Below, piece by piece: positions 7,645 to 15,817 of a stretch of 64,000 bases of DNA. The DNA lies in the NCBI RefSeq assembly GCF_001428105.1, contig NZ_LMSJ01000010.1, forward strand, positions 49,629 to 113,628. The letters are read 5' to 3'. The DNA is from Paenibacillus sp. Soil766 (GTDB lineage: Bacteria > Bacillota > Bacilli > Paenibacillales > NBRC-103111). Made by a program: the position numbers and the translations under genes. Positions within the stretch are counted from its first letter, which is position 1. Every line of letters starts with the position of its first letter. The notes below the pieces were generated by a model. The model saw only the letters and a list, made by a program, of their open reading frames with translations, was not told where the DNA came from and did no database searches.

Positions 7645-8487
7645 TTAACGCTCACAAGCTACGCCATCCCCGTCCCCATCCAGCTTCGCACTGTAGCCAG
7701 GCTCACCTTTTTGGATATTATACGCACCAGCCGCGTTGGCCTCCTTACAGGAGTTGTAAATCGCCGATGGTTTCGAAGTCGTTGTTGTCGCCGGTTGCGA
7801 CGTAGTCACGGGTTTCGGAGTTGTCGTTGTGGTTGCTGACTTCGGCGATGCCGTAGCGCCCCCTTTCACCACACCCTCATGATACCCATCCTCTTGTGCA
7901 TAATTTTCTACGCTCCAGATGTTCAGAGCCTTCTGCTGAGCCTTCTTCTGAATCTCACGGAACTGATCGACATATTTCACGTTCGGCGGGTAAATGTACG
8001 CGACTCTGGCGTAGCCATTTTCGAGCAGGAGTTCGTTGAACATGTGATCCCCAATGTAGAGATAGCACAGTAAACGTCCATATTTATCCCGCTCCGACAC
8101 ATCCAATTCCAGCTGGACGTCTTTACCCGTGAGCATCGTTTTTGCATAGTTGGACGCATCCAATGCAAAAGGCTGAACCGGCTTCTCCGGGTCTACGCTC
8201 TCCGGCGTGTCCACTAGGAGGAGACGGATCGTCTCTTCTTTGACTTGGCCACCTTCAGCAAATGACACTTTCATGGTGTCGCCATCAACGACGCGGACAA
8301 CCTTAGCGGGTATACGCTTGCTGTTCTCCTTAGTCGATGACGCTGATCCTGAAGTAGCTGAGGTCGAAGACTTGCTGCCTTGTGCAGCCGCGTGACTATT
8401 CTCTACCTCGGAAGCGCTGCAAGCCGTTGCCAGCAGCATAAGTAGGCTGAGTCCAGCAGCCACGATCTTTCTTTGCACGTTTATCAT
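7645..8487 (-). CDS. secreted/lipoprotein thermonuclease (SNase) with Excalibur domain
   Basis: 280 residues. The N-terminal signal peptide ends in LLATACSA, a lipobox-like site with Ala instead of Leu/Val at -3, so lipid attachment is probable but not certain. After a Ser/Lys linker comes the staphylococcal-nuclease fold (about 58-195): RVVDGDTMKV, RLLLVDTPES and DKYGRLLCYLY carry the expected Arg, Asp/Glu and Arg active-site positions. A Thr/Pro linker (TTTTTPKPVTT) leads to the C-terminal Excalibur calcium-binding motif DGDGDGVACER with a partner Cys in YNSCKEA. Likely a Ca2+-dependent extracellular nuclease similar to B. subtilis YncB. Confidence 0.92.
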   Translation of the reverse strand: MINVQRKIVAAGLSLLMLLATACSASEVENSHAAAQGSKSSTSATSGSASSTKENSKRIPAKVVRVVDGDTMKVSFAEGGQVKEETIRLLLVDTPESVDPEKPVQPFALDASNYAKTMLTGKDVQLELDVSERDKYGRLLCYLYIGDHMFNELLLENGYARVAYIYPPNVKYVDQFREIQKKAQQKALNIWSVENYAQEDGYHEGVVKGGATASPKSATTTTTPKPVTTSQPATTTTSKPSAIYNSCKEANAAGAYNIQKGEPGYSAKLDGDGDGVACER

Positions 8488-8566
8488 GAAATCCTCCCAA
8501 TGATGACTGTTTCTATCTGTCTATGAAAGTATAGCAGACTTCAGACCAGGATGAATTCCAATGCAT

Positions 8567-8590
8567 GAAAAAAAACGGCTTGCGCTGTCG
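8567..8590 (-). terminator. weak terminator candidate behind the small TCS2 target gene
   Basis: On the minus strand a short imperfect hairpin (ACGAC-AGCGCAA-GCCGT) runs into eight T. It lies 65 bp behind the stop at 8654. The stem has one mismatch. Confidence 0.4.
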
Positions 8591-8653
8591 TATCGTACTG
8601 GATTTGCCCATTAGGCCACTTATGCACAGAGATACTCTTCTAGACCAATACGC

Positions 8654-8857
8654 TTACAAAATCACATCATACTTCACATAGATCTGGTGTCTAATACTCT
8701 CTCTTAGACTATCTAGCATATGCATTCTTTCGGATTCCAGTTCCAGAAACTCAAAGTTCTGTATATTGTTTAAAGCTTCAAGACGATGCTTCGCCATCCA
8801 AATTTCTTCCACTTGTCTGCGCGTTTGCACTTTTTGTCTGCTAGCCATCGTAATCAT
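8654..8857 (-). CDS. small charged protein, predicted TCS2 target
   Basis: 67 residues, no signal peptide, highly charged and helical (RRQVEEIWMAKHRLEALN, ELESERMHMLDSLRESIRHQ), probably a short coiled coil. GGAGAG precedes the ATG at a usable distance; the ATG four codons later is an alternative. I do not recognise a family. What supports it as a gene is the promoter at 8907-8939, which has the same direct repeat and exact spacing as the promoter of the TCS2 operon itself. The predicted leader is about 45 nt. Confidence 0.6.
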   Translation of the reverse strand: MITMASRQKVQTRRQVEEIWMAKHRLEALNNIQNFEFLELESERMHMLDSLRESIRHQIYVKYDVIL

Positions 8858-8906
8858 CTCTACATCTCTCCATGTCTACTTGTCATTTGTTATTGCTGTT
8901 GTGACT

Positions 8907-8939
8907 AGCATACGATGGAGATGTGTCAGACAGATGTCA
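8907..8939 (-). promoter_or_regulatory. predicted TCS2-controlled promoter (copy 2)
   Basis: Minus strand: TGACATC, 4 nt (TGTC), TGACA, 11 nt, then -10 TATGCT (8907-8912). The geometry is identical to the site at 11365-11397. The site overlaps the last three bases of the kinase gene and points at the small gene at 8857. Confidence 0.65.
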
Positions 8940-10484
8940 GGATGTTATTTTTACTAACGTCAGCGTAAAGGTCGAACCTCGCTCGCTACTCTCACGTAAA
9001 AATAGCTGCCCTCGCTGCGCTTGGGCTAACATTAAGCTGTAAGGCAAGCCTAAACCTAGGCCTCTCACCTTATGTTTTTTCACGCCTCCACGATAAAATC
9101 TTTCGAAAATAAACGGCTGCTCCTCCTCCGGAACGCCCTTCCCTTGATCGGTCACATCGATGCCGACATGGCTAGAGCTATAATCGTAAAGAGAAATCTG
9201 TAAGGCGCCACGGCTGGCTCCGGCATGTAAGCTGTTGTTCAACAAATTAATGAGAATCTGCTGGATGCGGCCTGAATCACCTTCGATCTGAATGGTATCT
9301 CTCACGCTCTGCACCTGGATGTCCAGCTTCTGATGCTCCTCCTGGGCGATTTGCCACTGATGCACAACTTCTCGTGTAAAAGCATTCAACTCGATCTGCT
9401 CGTTCGTAATACGAAGCGCACCTGTTGCAAAGCCATTAAAATCAAGCAAATCTTCGACCATGTGGTGCATGCGCTGCGCTTCTTTCAAGGAAAGCTGAAT
9501 GAATTCCTCGCTTTCAGCGCCATCAACTACTTTATCCTGAACGGCCTGGAGGAGACCGCTAATTGACGCAACGGGCGTCTTCAGTTCATGGGTAACACCT
9601 GCCAGTAGCAGTGTGCGGAGCGATTCCAATTGCTTCAATCGACTCGACATATCCTGAAAGGTTGCAATTAATTGTGCAACTTCCTGCTCTTTGCTGTTGC
9701 TTTTGAACGTCACATCATAGTTGCCCCGCATTAATTGCTCCGCTGCATCTGCGACTTCTTTAATAGGCTTGACGAGACGCCGAGTAAGCATATAAATGAC
9801 GAACCAGCCTAACACAGCACCGCCTGTTAAGAGTGCGTACAGCATGCCGTAATCGACTTTAACATTCGTAACTACCTCAGACGGGATACTGACATAAATG
9901 GCGCCAATTATCTTGTCTTCAAATAAAATTGGTGCCGAAAACATAAAAATACTCCGGCCCATTTCCCCTTTTTCCTTCACATAGGTGGAGCTTTCCGGCA
10001 GAAGTCCATCGCGCATCTCTTTCGGAAGTAAGGGCATTCCGCTAGGTCCGTCGGGCCCTCCTTCGTCGCGCGGTTGACCCCTAGGATTCGGAAATCCCCC
10101 TTCCATGTCTCTTGGAAGAACCTCCTCTCGAGGACCACCACCTGGTGGTGGATCAAAACCTGGAGGCGGGGGAAATACGACGCGATGATCCGCTGCTTTT
10201 ATATGAGCTTTCACCGGATTTTTGAACTCTAGATCCCGCTGATTACTACGAAGTACTTCATAAATCTCGTCTGTAGGAATAAATTCGCCATTGCTAGTAA
10301 CAACCTCTTCGGCCATACGTTCCATAATGTGCTGAATGGACTGGATGCGATTTTGTTGCGTGATATACTCCGTCCATTGCACAGCGATAAATCCAATCAC
10401 CATGATGCCGATTAGCAGGGAAATCAAATACGTACGGGACCAAACTTGCAACAACGATAGTTGCTTCTTACTTGTCATTGACAT
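8937..10484 (-). CDS. sensor histidine kinase of TCS2 with proline-rich extracellular loop
   Basis: 515 residues. Transmembrane segments at about 19-37 and 212-233. The extracellular part contains an unusual Pro/Gly-rich stretch (about 104-154, starting FPPPPGFDPPPGGGP), a likely flexible wall-spanning or ligand-facing region, then a PAS-like segment APILFEDKIIGAIYVSI. HAMP at about 234-290; HisKA GVTHELKTPVAS with His299; N box INLLNNSLHA; G1 DQGKGVP; F box PFIFERFY; G2 GLGLGLPYS. It overlaps the regulator gene upstream by 17 bases. The two predicted TCS2 promoters flank the operon. Confidence 0.92.
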   Translation of the reverse strand: MSMTSKKQLSLLQVWSRTYLISLLIGIMVIGFIAVQWTEYITQQNRIQSIQHIMERMAEEVVTSNGEFIPTDEIYEVLRSNQRDLEFKNPVKAHIKAADHRVVFPPPPGFDPPPGGGPREEVLPRDMEGGFPNPRGQPRDEGGPDGPSGMPLLPKEMRDGLLPESSTYVKEKGEMGRSIFMFSAPILFEDKIIGAIYVSIPSEVVTNVKVDYGMLYALLTGGAVLGWFVIYMLTRRLVKPIKEVADAAEQLMRGNYDVTFKSNSKEQEVAQLIATFQDMSSRLKQLESLRTLLLAGVTHELKTPVASISGLLQAVQDKVVDGAESEEFIQLSLKEAQRMHHMVEDLLDFNGFATGALRITNEQIELNAFTREVVHQWQIAQEEHQKLDIQVQSVRDTIQIEGDSGRIQQILINLLNNSLHAGASRGALQISLYDYSSSHVGIDVTDQGKGVPEEEQPFIFERFYRGGVKKHKVRGLGLGLPYSLMLAQAQRGQLFLRESSERGSTFTLTLVKITS

Positions 10485-11154
10485 AGAACTGATACCCCAA
10501 TCGATGCATCGTTCTGATTTCGCCTTCGCTCGGCGGCCAGTTTTCGAGCGCTTTTCGCACCCTTTTGACTACAAGATCCACAGCCCTGTCGCTCCCGTCA
10601 TAGTCGATGCCCCACACACTATCGAGCAGATGCTCACGTGTAAACACTTGATTCGGATTCTCTGCCAGCAGCATCAGAACAGATAAATCTCTCGGTGTAA
10701 GCAGCACCTTCGCTCCGTTCAAATACACCTCATGGGATTGAAAATCAATCTTCAATGAGCCGTAATGCCGAACATTCTTTCTTTCCATCACATTGGAAAA
10801 CCGGCGTAACACCGCATTAACACGCGCCACAACCTCGGCTGCCACAAACGGTTTCGTTATATAATCATCCGCACCAAGATTCAAACCGGAGAGCTTCTGC
10901 TCTGTTTCGGACAGTGCCGTCAGCATGATTATGGGGCACGCGCTTTTTTCGCGAATATAGGTAAGGATCTCCCAGCCATCCATCCCTGGCAAATTGATAT
11001 CGAGCAGCACTAGATGGGGTTGTTCCCTATCGAATACGTGGACAGCTTCTGCCCCATCATGCACCGTCACGACTTCGTAATGCTCCTTTTGCAGGTAGGC
11101 TGCTATGACTCTGGCGATCGCCATTTCATCTTCAACAACTAATACTTTTTTCAA
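10468..11154 (-). CDS. OmpR/PhoB-family response regulator of TCS2
   Basis: 228 residues. Receiver with VEDE (7-10), Asp52 in LVLLDINLPGMDG and Lys in YITKPFVA; winged helix ending HRLGYQFYV. It heads the operon with the kinase. The leader is long (about 200 nt from the predicted -10 at 11365-11370), leaving room for further control. The predicted binding unit is TGACATC-N4-TGACA(TC), an 11-bp-period direct repeat as expected for this family. Confidence 0.93.
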   Translation of the reverse strand: MKKVLVVEDEMAIARVIAAYLQKEHYEVVTVHDGAEAVHVFDREQPHLVLLDINLPGMDGWEILTYIREKSACPIIMLTALSETEQKLSGLNLGADDYITKPFVAAEVVARVNAVLRRFSNVMERKNVRHYGSLKIDFQSHEVYLNGAKVLLTPRDLSVLMLLAENPNQVFTREHLLDSVWGIDYDGSDRAVDLVVKRVRKALENWPPSEGEIRTMHRLGYQFYVNDK

Positions 11155-11364
11155 AAGATTCTCTCCTCATCCAAAATAAACGGCTACACCTTCCTTACAG
11201 GACGTATCACAGTGTTTATGGAGAAATATAACCTACTTATTAAGTGAAACATATTATATTTGGCCAAAAATCAAGCTTTCAGCTCATCCTTTATTCCACA
11301 CGAAGTAGGCGTATTCCTCGTTCTATGTCGAAGTATGTCGATGATCGAGCCCATTCGTCAGCTG

Positions 11365-11397
11365 AGTATATAGGAAGAAGATGTCAGGGAGATGTCA
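11365..11397 (-). promoter_or_regulatory. predicted TCS2 autoregulated promoter (copy 1)
   Basis: Minus strand: TGACATC (11391-11397), 4 nt (TCCC), TGACATC beginning at 11386, then 9 nt to TATACT (11365-11370). The direct repeat covers the position of a -35 box, as in class II activation. Same layout as 8907-8939. Confidence 0.65.
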
Positions 11398-11540
11398 AGC
11401 ATGTAAAGAAAAGTGCATAAATAACGGCTACGTCCTCTTAGGACGAGTAAATGGGGGATATTTAGCTGGTGGTGCGTGTTGGTGATGGTGCTGGCAGAGG
11501 CGATGGGAGGTTTGGATGGACACTTACGTTAATCATTGTA

Positions 11541-11690
11541 TTAACTGGAAAATATGTAGGTAAAATCGCCCCATTTGTTCCAATTGACTAAAATGCATGA
11601 AATTAACTGTAGGTTATCCATCTAATGCGCGTTTGATCGGAAAATCCCGAAATATAACTGTATGAAATCCATTTATTTACATTGGAGCAC
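11541..11690. repeat. intergenic repeat family R2, copy B
   Basis: Shares TATTAACTGGAAAATAT, GATCGGAAAATyCCGAAA and ATATAACTGTATrAAATCC with copy C at 22522-22730, in the same order, and the first phrase with copy A. Both B and C end in GGAGCAC and are preceded by a GGTG-rich run. Confidence 0.75.
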
Positions 11691-11800
11691 AGTAGAAACA
11701 CGGAACATCCAACCTCCAACTCATTAATCTGACTCGGCACCCGGAAATCATAAAAAGATGTAGATGAATACCTCTTTCCTATACACATCATCAAATGTAT

Positions 11801-11816
11801 AATTGTACTAACAATT
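11801..11816 (+). promoter_or_regulatory. operator-like inverted repeat before the toxin-antitoxin operon
   Basis: AATTGT-ACTA-ACAATT, a perfect 6-bp palindrome with a 4-nt spacer, 27 bp before the antitoxin start, with TATGAT as a possible -10 at 11822-11827. Autorepression by the AbrB-like antitoxin is the usual arrangement and is inferred here. Confidence 0.55.
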
Positions 11817-11842
11817 GAATAATATGATAAGGGGGAATTCCG

Positions 11843-12106
11843 ATGAATAAGGTGATCGATATGGAGCGTAAAGTTACGAAATTCGGAAATAGTCTTGGTA
11901 TCACTATGACGGAGGCATTGAGGCAAATAGGCCTTGAGCTAGGAGATGCCGTTCAAATTGCTGTAAATGAAGAAAATGGAGAGATCATTCTTAGGAAAGC
12001 CAATAAAGTTTCCCTGCCTGTAGGGATAAGTCCAGCCTTTATTGAGACATTATCCAACGTCATGGAGCGTTATGAGGATACACTAAAAGGTCTGAAGGAT
12101 CGATAG
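11843..12106 (+). CDS. AbrB/MazE-type antitoxin
   Basis: 87 residues. The N-terminal swapped-hairpin DNA-binding domain is visible as RKVTKFGNSLGITMTEALR with LGDAVQIAV and GEIILRKA. The C-terminal 35 residues (ISPAFIETLSNVMERYED) would form the toxin-neutralising helix. AAGGGGGA sits well before the ATG. It is separated by one base from the Doc-type toxin gene. The pairing of an AbrB-fold antitoxin with a Doc toxin, instead of the classical Phd, is known in Firmicutes but less studied. Confidence 0.88.
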   Translation: MNKVIDMERKVTKFGNSLGITMTEALRQIGLELGDAVQIAVNEENGEIILRKANKVSLPVGISPAFIETLSNVMERYEDTLKGLKDR

Positions 12107-12107
12107 T

Positions 12108-12512
12108 ATGAATGCAATCCGTTATTTGTCCGTTAAAGAAGTTATCGCGATCAATGTAGCTCTTATCCAGAAATATAGCCCTGGGGAGGATATTGGCGTC
12201 AAAAGTACACCATTGTTAGAATCTGCTGTTTTACGTCCTCAATCTTCTGCCTTTAGTGAAGACGCTTATCCATCTGTTTTTGGCAAAGCTACCGCTCTAT
12301 TCGAATCGTTAGGTCAAAATCATCCCTTCCAAAATGCAAATAAACGAACTGCCTTCACAGCTTTCGTCATTTTTCTAGAATTAAATGGATATAGCTTCGA
12401 AATGGATCAGAAAATTGCTGAGGATCTTACCGTCGATATGGTAAATCACCATTATTCCTTTCAAGAGCTTACTCAAGTTATCCGTGAGCATTGCCACTCC
12501 TTAGCGGAATAA
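12108..12512 (+). CDS. doc: Doc-family toxin (Fic fold, death on curing)
   Basis: 134 residues, the usual Doc length. The Fic/Doc catalytic motif is intact: HPFQNANKRTAF (near residues 76-87), with the His and the NKR anion hole expected for nucleotide-phosphate transfer. Phage P1 Doc phosphorylates EF-Tu, and the same chemistry is inferred here. The start overlaps no other gene but follows the antitoxin stop by one base, so translation is probably coupled. A strong shared terminator follows. Confidence 0.9.
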   Translation: MNAIRYLSVKEVIAINVALIQKYSPGEDIGVKSTPLLESAVLRPQSSAFSEDAYPSVFGKATALFESLGQNHPFQNANKRTAFTAFVIFLELNGYSFEMDQKIAEDLTVDMVNHHYSFQELTQVIREHCHSLAE

Positions 12513-12523
12513 ATTTACAAACC

Positions 12524-12550
12524 AAAAAAGCACCCCTCAGGGTGCTTTTT
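12524..12550. terminator. bidirectional terminator between doc and the DUF2334 gene
   Basis: AAAAAAGCACCC-CTCA-GGGTGCTTTTT lies between two convergent genes. It has a T-run in both directions. Same hairpin as at 1553. Confidence 0.9.
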
Positions 12551-12557
12551 CTTATGT

Positions 12558-14498
12558 TTACGGCGTTCCGCTTCGAAACGAAAGCGCCAAATCCAGCACA
12601 TGCTCCGTTTCATTATAAGAGCCAATATCCAGCTTCCGATTGCCGTCAAAATCAGCGACCATAGCCCGTCGTTCCTTCCCTTTTGCCCAAGGGCCGAATT
12701 CGTTATCCAGCGGCTGAAAATGGTTCTCTCCCTCATTCTGGAATACCCGCCAAATGCCCGTCTCGGCCGTATAAGCAATTAATTCGCCTCGTCCGTCGCC
12801 ATTCGTATCGCCGACCAGCAGTTGGTCGCTATCACCAAAGGAAACCCCGCCTGCCGTCTGGGGCTCAGAGAACCCCCCTTGCCCTTGATGATACATAATG
12901 GATACGCGCCGATCCTTATGTGAGACACACACGATATCATCATCTTCATCCGTATCCTGCATTGGGGCCGTGAAAATTTCTGTATCCTCGGGCAGCTTCG
13001 TATTTGACTCTGTATACGTTAACTGCTGATTTAACAAGTTAACTTGCACTAGTCCCTTGTCACCTTTGGCAATTAAACCCATGCTATGCCTAGATCGGAG
13101 CGCGCGAACAGAAGAAAGTCCCAATGGTAAAGCACCGATTGTGCGGACTGGCAGGAACTGTCGCTTATCCGCTATGGCCACCCGCACATTCCCCGTTTCA
13201 GTGTTATACGCGAGCAAATCTTGCTTCCCATCGCCATTCACATCGACAAGCAGAAGTGACTCATCGGGCGAAAACGTTTCTCTTAACCACACTTGTGAAG
13301 CTTCCTGCTGGCGATTTCGTGGCATATCGTAATTTCCCGGAATAACTAGAACACGATGCAGCTGGCGTACAACGACATCCGCATGTCCGCGGCCTGTAAC
13401 ATCACCAAGCATGACGTTTTGCAACCTCGTTCTAGGTGGCAGCATCACGCGATGCGCTGGGGTAAAAGGGACGATATCATGCAGGGACATCCAGCGATAG
13501 TCTAGCTTTTTGAAGCCAGTAAGCAATTTATGCAAGTAGGAGCTTGTGTTATCTCCCTCTTTATATTGATAGATGGGAATGCCATCCTTCTCTTCTGGAT
13601 TTCCATCTCCGGCCATAACAGGCTCTAGGTGCGAGAATTCCAAAAACGGATGGAAGTAAAAGGAAGCGAGTCCATCGTCCTTCGCTGCCTTCTCCAACAT
13701 CTGGTCGACCGATTGGGCATCGCTTATATAGCGATAGGGTGCAGGGATATAGACTGAGCCCAAACTATCTTGTCCGTACGTATTGATCGTATCATAGGCA
13801 TTCATATCTTCACGGGCATTTTGAGCGTAGAGATCCGGTTGATACATAAGGCCGACGAAGGAACGAAACACGCCTTGCTGCTCATGGGTATCTTTATAGT
13901 GGGGGGACTCCCAGAACGCTGGGTGTAAATCCGCTCCGGCAAAGGCAGCCAAGCTTTCTTTCATCCGTTCCGCCGCATACGACAGCTCTTGCGTTTCCGG
14001 TGCATCTTTAATGTTAAATTCTGAGCCAATTCCAGAATTTTGTTCGCCATCTGAGCGATATGTCTCACCATATTGATGTCGGTATCCGTGCATACCCAAT
14101 ACGCCGCCTTGATGCTCTGCCTGTTGGAGTAGCTTAATGAATGCGCTTACTACTTCGTCTGGATTTGGGTCGTCGATCCCCTTTTCCTTCCAGACACCGT
14201 CATCTTGCAAGCTCATCCTTCTTGGAATCACAGCGACATGAAAAGGTACATGCTCAGACTCTAAATAGGTCATGACGGCCCGCAATTTCCCTAAGCCTTC
14301 GAGCGTGTTATAGTCCCCGCCAAGTCCGACATCCTCCAGTCGAATCATAGCATGACGCTTACCCATATTCGGAGAATTATTCGTCTCTGTAGTCGAAGGG
14401 ATATATGCGGCAAGAGCAATGGCTGCAATAATACCACCGACAATTCCTATTCCGATTTGCTGCCATAATTTACGTTTCACGCTAGCCTGCTCCCCCAT
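12558..14498 (-). CDS. DUF2334 polysaccharide-deacetylase-like protein with FG-GAP repeats
   Basis: 646 residues. One N-terminal membrane anchor (about 11-30, GIGIVGGIIAAIALAAYI). Residues about 45-330 are of the DUF2334/NodB-like type: IRLEDVG, FHVAVIPRRM, VLGMHGYRHQYG and FYFHPFLEF give the Asp and His positions of a metal-dependent deacetylase fold. Residues about 350-640 consist of FG-GAP/VCBS-type repeats with Ca2+-loop motifs (DVNGDGKQDLLAY, DTNGDGRGELIAY, DFDGNRKLDIGSY), likely a beta-propeller. Probably membrane-anchored and acting on extracellular polysaccharide. No partner gene is adjacent. Confidence 0.87.
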   Translation of the reverse strand: MGEQASVKRKLWQQIGIGIVGGIIAAIALAAYIPSTTETNNSPNMGKRHAMIRLEDVGLGGDYNTLEGLGKLRAVMTYLESEHVPFHVAVIPRRMSLQDDGVWKEKGIDDPNPDEVVSAFIKLLQQAEHQGGVLGMHGYRHQYGETYRSDGEQNSGIGSEFNIKDAPETQELSYAAERMKESLAAFAGADLHPAFWESPHYKDTHEQQGVFRSFVGLMYQPDLYAQNAREDMNAYDTINTYGQDSLGSVYIPAPYRYISDAQSVDQMLEKAAKDDGLASFYFHPFLEFSHLEPVMAGDGNPEEKDGIPIYQYKEGDNTSSYLHKLLTGFKKLDYRWMSLHDIVPFTPAHRVMLPPRTRLQNVMLGDVTGRGHADVVVRQLHRVLVIPGNYDMPRNRQQEASQVWLRETFSPDESLLLVDVNGDGKQDLLAYNTETGNVRVAIADKRQFLPVRTIGALPLGLSSVRALRSRHSMGLIAKGDKGLVQVNLLNQQLTYTESNTKLPEDTEIFTAPMQDTDEDDDIVCVSHKDRRVSIMYHQGQGGFSEPQTAGGVSFGDSDQLLVGDTNGDGRGELIAYTAETGIWRVFQNEGENHFQPLDNEFGPWAKGKERRAMVADFDGNRKLDIGSYNETEHVLDLALSFRSGTP

Positions 14499-14998
14499 TA
14501 TGTAAAACGTAGATTATATCTATGATTTCGACATTTTTCTCCTAAATTATATATGAATCTATGACTTCTTTCTATAAGAGTTTGAACAGGTGGCAAAATG
14601 AAATAAACCAGGACATTTTAGTTCGAAATTGCCGAATTAATTTCCCTGTCTGCCTCCTTACATGTCTATTAGTCCTAAATAACCCAACTAAATTGACCAA
14701 AACACTCTCACACAAGGAAACCGGGTAATTAGTTCGGCTAAATCGGACTATTGGCCTTCTTTCACAAGTAATCCTCGTTTTAGTTCGGCTAAATCGGACT
14801 AACGGAGCTTACAGCCCCTTTTTGCCTCTGCCACGCACCTGTTAGCTGATGATTTCGACGATCTTCTGCTTCTTTGTTTCACTTCTGGTAAGTTGGGTAA
14901 GAATAATAGTACATACAAACTCTTTACTTCCAGCTAATACTGCCATGACATACGCAACGTATGATGAAAATATCTTATTGTAACGGAGGCATCCGACG
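14499..14998. other. 500-bp intergenic region with short palindromic repeats
   Basis: AT-rich, no supported gene. It contains two copies of a palindrome-like repeat (14731-14752, 14779-14801), a degenerate third copy near 14617, and a perfect inverted repeat CATACG-CAA-CGTATG at 14949-14963 that may be an operator for the small secreted gene that follows. Confidence 0.65.
14731..14801. repeat. two copies of a TTAGTTCGGCTAAAT-type repeat
   Basis: TTAGTTCGGCTAAAT continues with CGGACTA in both copies, so each is an imperfect palindrome with arms TTAGT..CG and CG..ACTAA. The copies are 48 bp apart. A third degenerate version (TTAGTTCGAAATTGCCGAA) lies at 14617. No function is visible. Confidence 0.7.
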
Positions 14999-15211
14999 AT
15001 GATAGCCAAAATAGGTTTCGTATTTTTCTGTATCGTGTCCCTATCGGTTCTAGGTGTTGCTGCCAAAGAGACTCAGCCCGATCAGCTTATGGATCAACGT
15101 ACAGACAAACATATTATTCCTCCCTACTCACCAGCCCTTTATGACTCCACGGAACAATTCGAGTATGAATTCGAGTGGCAAAACGGGAAGATTATTGCGA
15201 ATCCACAATAA
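14999..15211 (+). CDS. small secreted protein of unknown function
   Basis: 70 residues with a clear signal peptide (IGFVFFCIVSLSVLGVAA, cleavage near 22) and an acidic mature part (STEQFEYEFEWQNGK). GGAGG lies 10 bases before the ATG. No family recognised. A perfect inverted repeat 36 bp upstream and a terminator behind suggest an independently controlled gene. Confidence 0.65.
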   Translation: MIAKIGFVFFCIVSLSVLGVAAKETQPDQLMDQRTDKHIIPPYSPALYDSTEQFEYEFEWQNGKIIANPQ

Positions 15212-15257
15212 GAGAATTCACCTACATAGACGTTAACTTGACTAGTTAACCCAAATA

Positions 15258-15284
15258 AACCCCCGACTCTGGCAGTCGGGGGTT
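15258..15284. terminator. bidirectional hairpin between convergent genes
   Basis: AACCCCCGACT-CTGGC-AGTCGGGGGTT, a perfect 11-bp stem between the small secreted gene and the HxlR gene. The T-runs are weak on both sides. Confidence 0.7.
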
Positions 15285-15311
15285 CTACTAATAGATCAAT
15301 TGTGGCGGATT

Positions 15312-15671
15312 CTATTCCTCACTCTTCCTACTCGTCATCCCGTACTTCTTCCCCCACTCTCCCATGCTCTCTAGGATCGGTATAAAGCTACGTCCTGCTT
15401 CCGTCAGTGAGTATTCAACCTTCGGAGGGACCTCCTGATAGACCTTCCGATGAACCATATCATCCTTTTCTAACTCTCTCAACTGCGACGTAAGTATGCC
15501 TTTGGATACCCCTGGCACCAATCGTTGCAGCTCACCAAATCTCTTCGTTTCCCTCAAATGCCACAGAATAAGGATTTTCCATTTCCCTGCAATGACATTT
15601 TGGGTTGCGGTAACGGGGCAAACTTCGATTTGTTCCTCTGGAATTTCTCCCTGAAACGTTGTCCGAGACAT
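15312..15671 (-). CDS. HxlR-family transcriptional regulator
   Basis: 119 residues from the ATG at 15671 (AAGGAG about 11 bases upstream; a TTG two codons earlier is possible). The family's winged helix is clear: [47 protein letters not shown] and [10 protein letters not shown]. The conserved Cys in the N-terminal VCP is the redox-sensing cysteine in YodB/QorR-type members. It is divergent from a quinone-reductase-like gene, the classical arrangement for an electrophile- or thiol-stress-sensing HxlR repressor. Confidence 0.9.
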   Translation of the reverse strand: MSRTTFQGEIPEEQIEVCPVTATQNVIAGKWKILILWHLRETKRFGELQRLVPGVSKGILTSQLRELEKDDMVHRKVYQEVPPKVEYSLTEAGRSFIPILESMGEWGKKYGMTSRKSEE

Positions 15672-15712
15672 GCACAATCTCGCTCCTTCCTTGATGGTTC
15701 TATTTTTATGAC

Positions 15713-15733
15713 TAGGTCACTTTATAATGACTA
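15713..15733. promoter_or_regulatory. possible HxlR operator
   Basis: Imperfect inverted repeat TAGGTCA...TGACTA in the divergent intergenic region, followed by AT-rich promoter-like sequence (CTATAATAATATATG). Position and symmetry suggest a repressor site; neither is proof. Confidence 0.4.
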
Positions 15734-15817
15734 CTTACATATTTCGAGCTACTATAATAATATATGACTATGCCGAATTATCCAACACCATTTTATATAA
15801 ATAGGAGGACATTTAAT

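Larger units (their letters stand above)
11155..11842. other. 688-bp intergenic region between TCS2 and the toxin-antitoxin pair
   Basis: There is no convincing gene; the only long frame (11603-11926, minus) overlaps the antitoxin and lacks a ribosome binding site. The region holds the TCS2 promoter (11365-11397), a GGTGGTGCGTGTTGGTG-type purine/T-rich run at 11465-11500, repeat R2 copy B (11541-11690) and the antitoxin operator (11801-11816). Confidence 0.7.

Noticed and set aside
11603..11926. 107-codon minus-strand frame
   Set aside because: It overlaps the antitoxin start and its operator, contains repeat R2 copy B and lacks a ribosome binding site.
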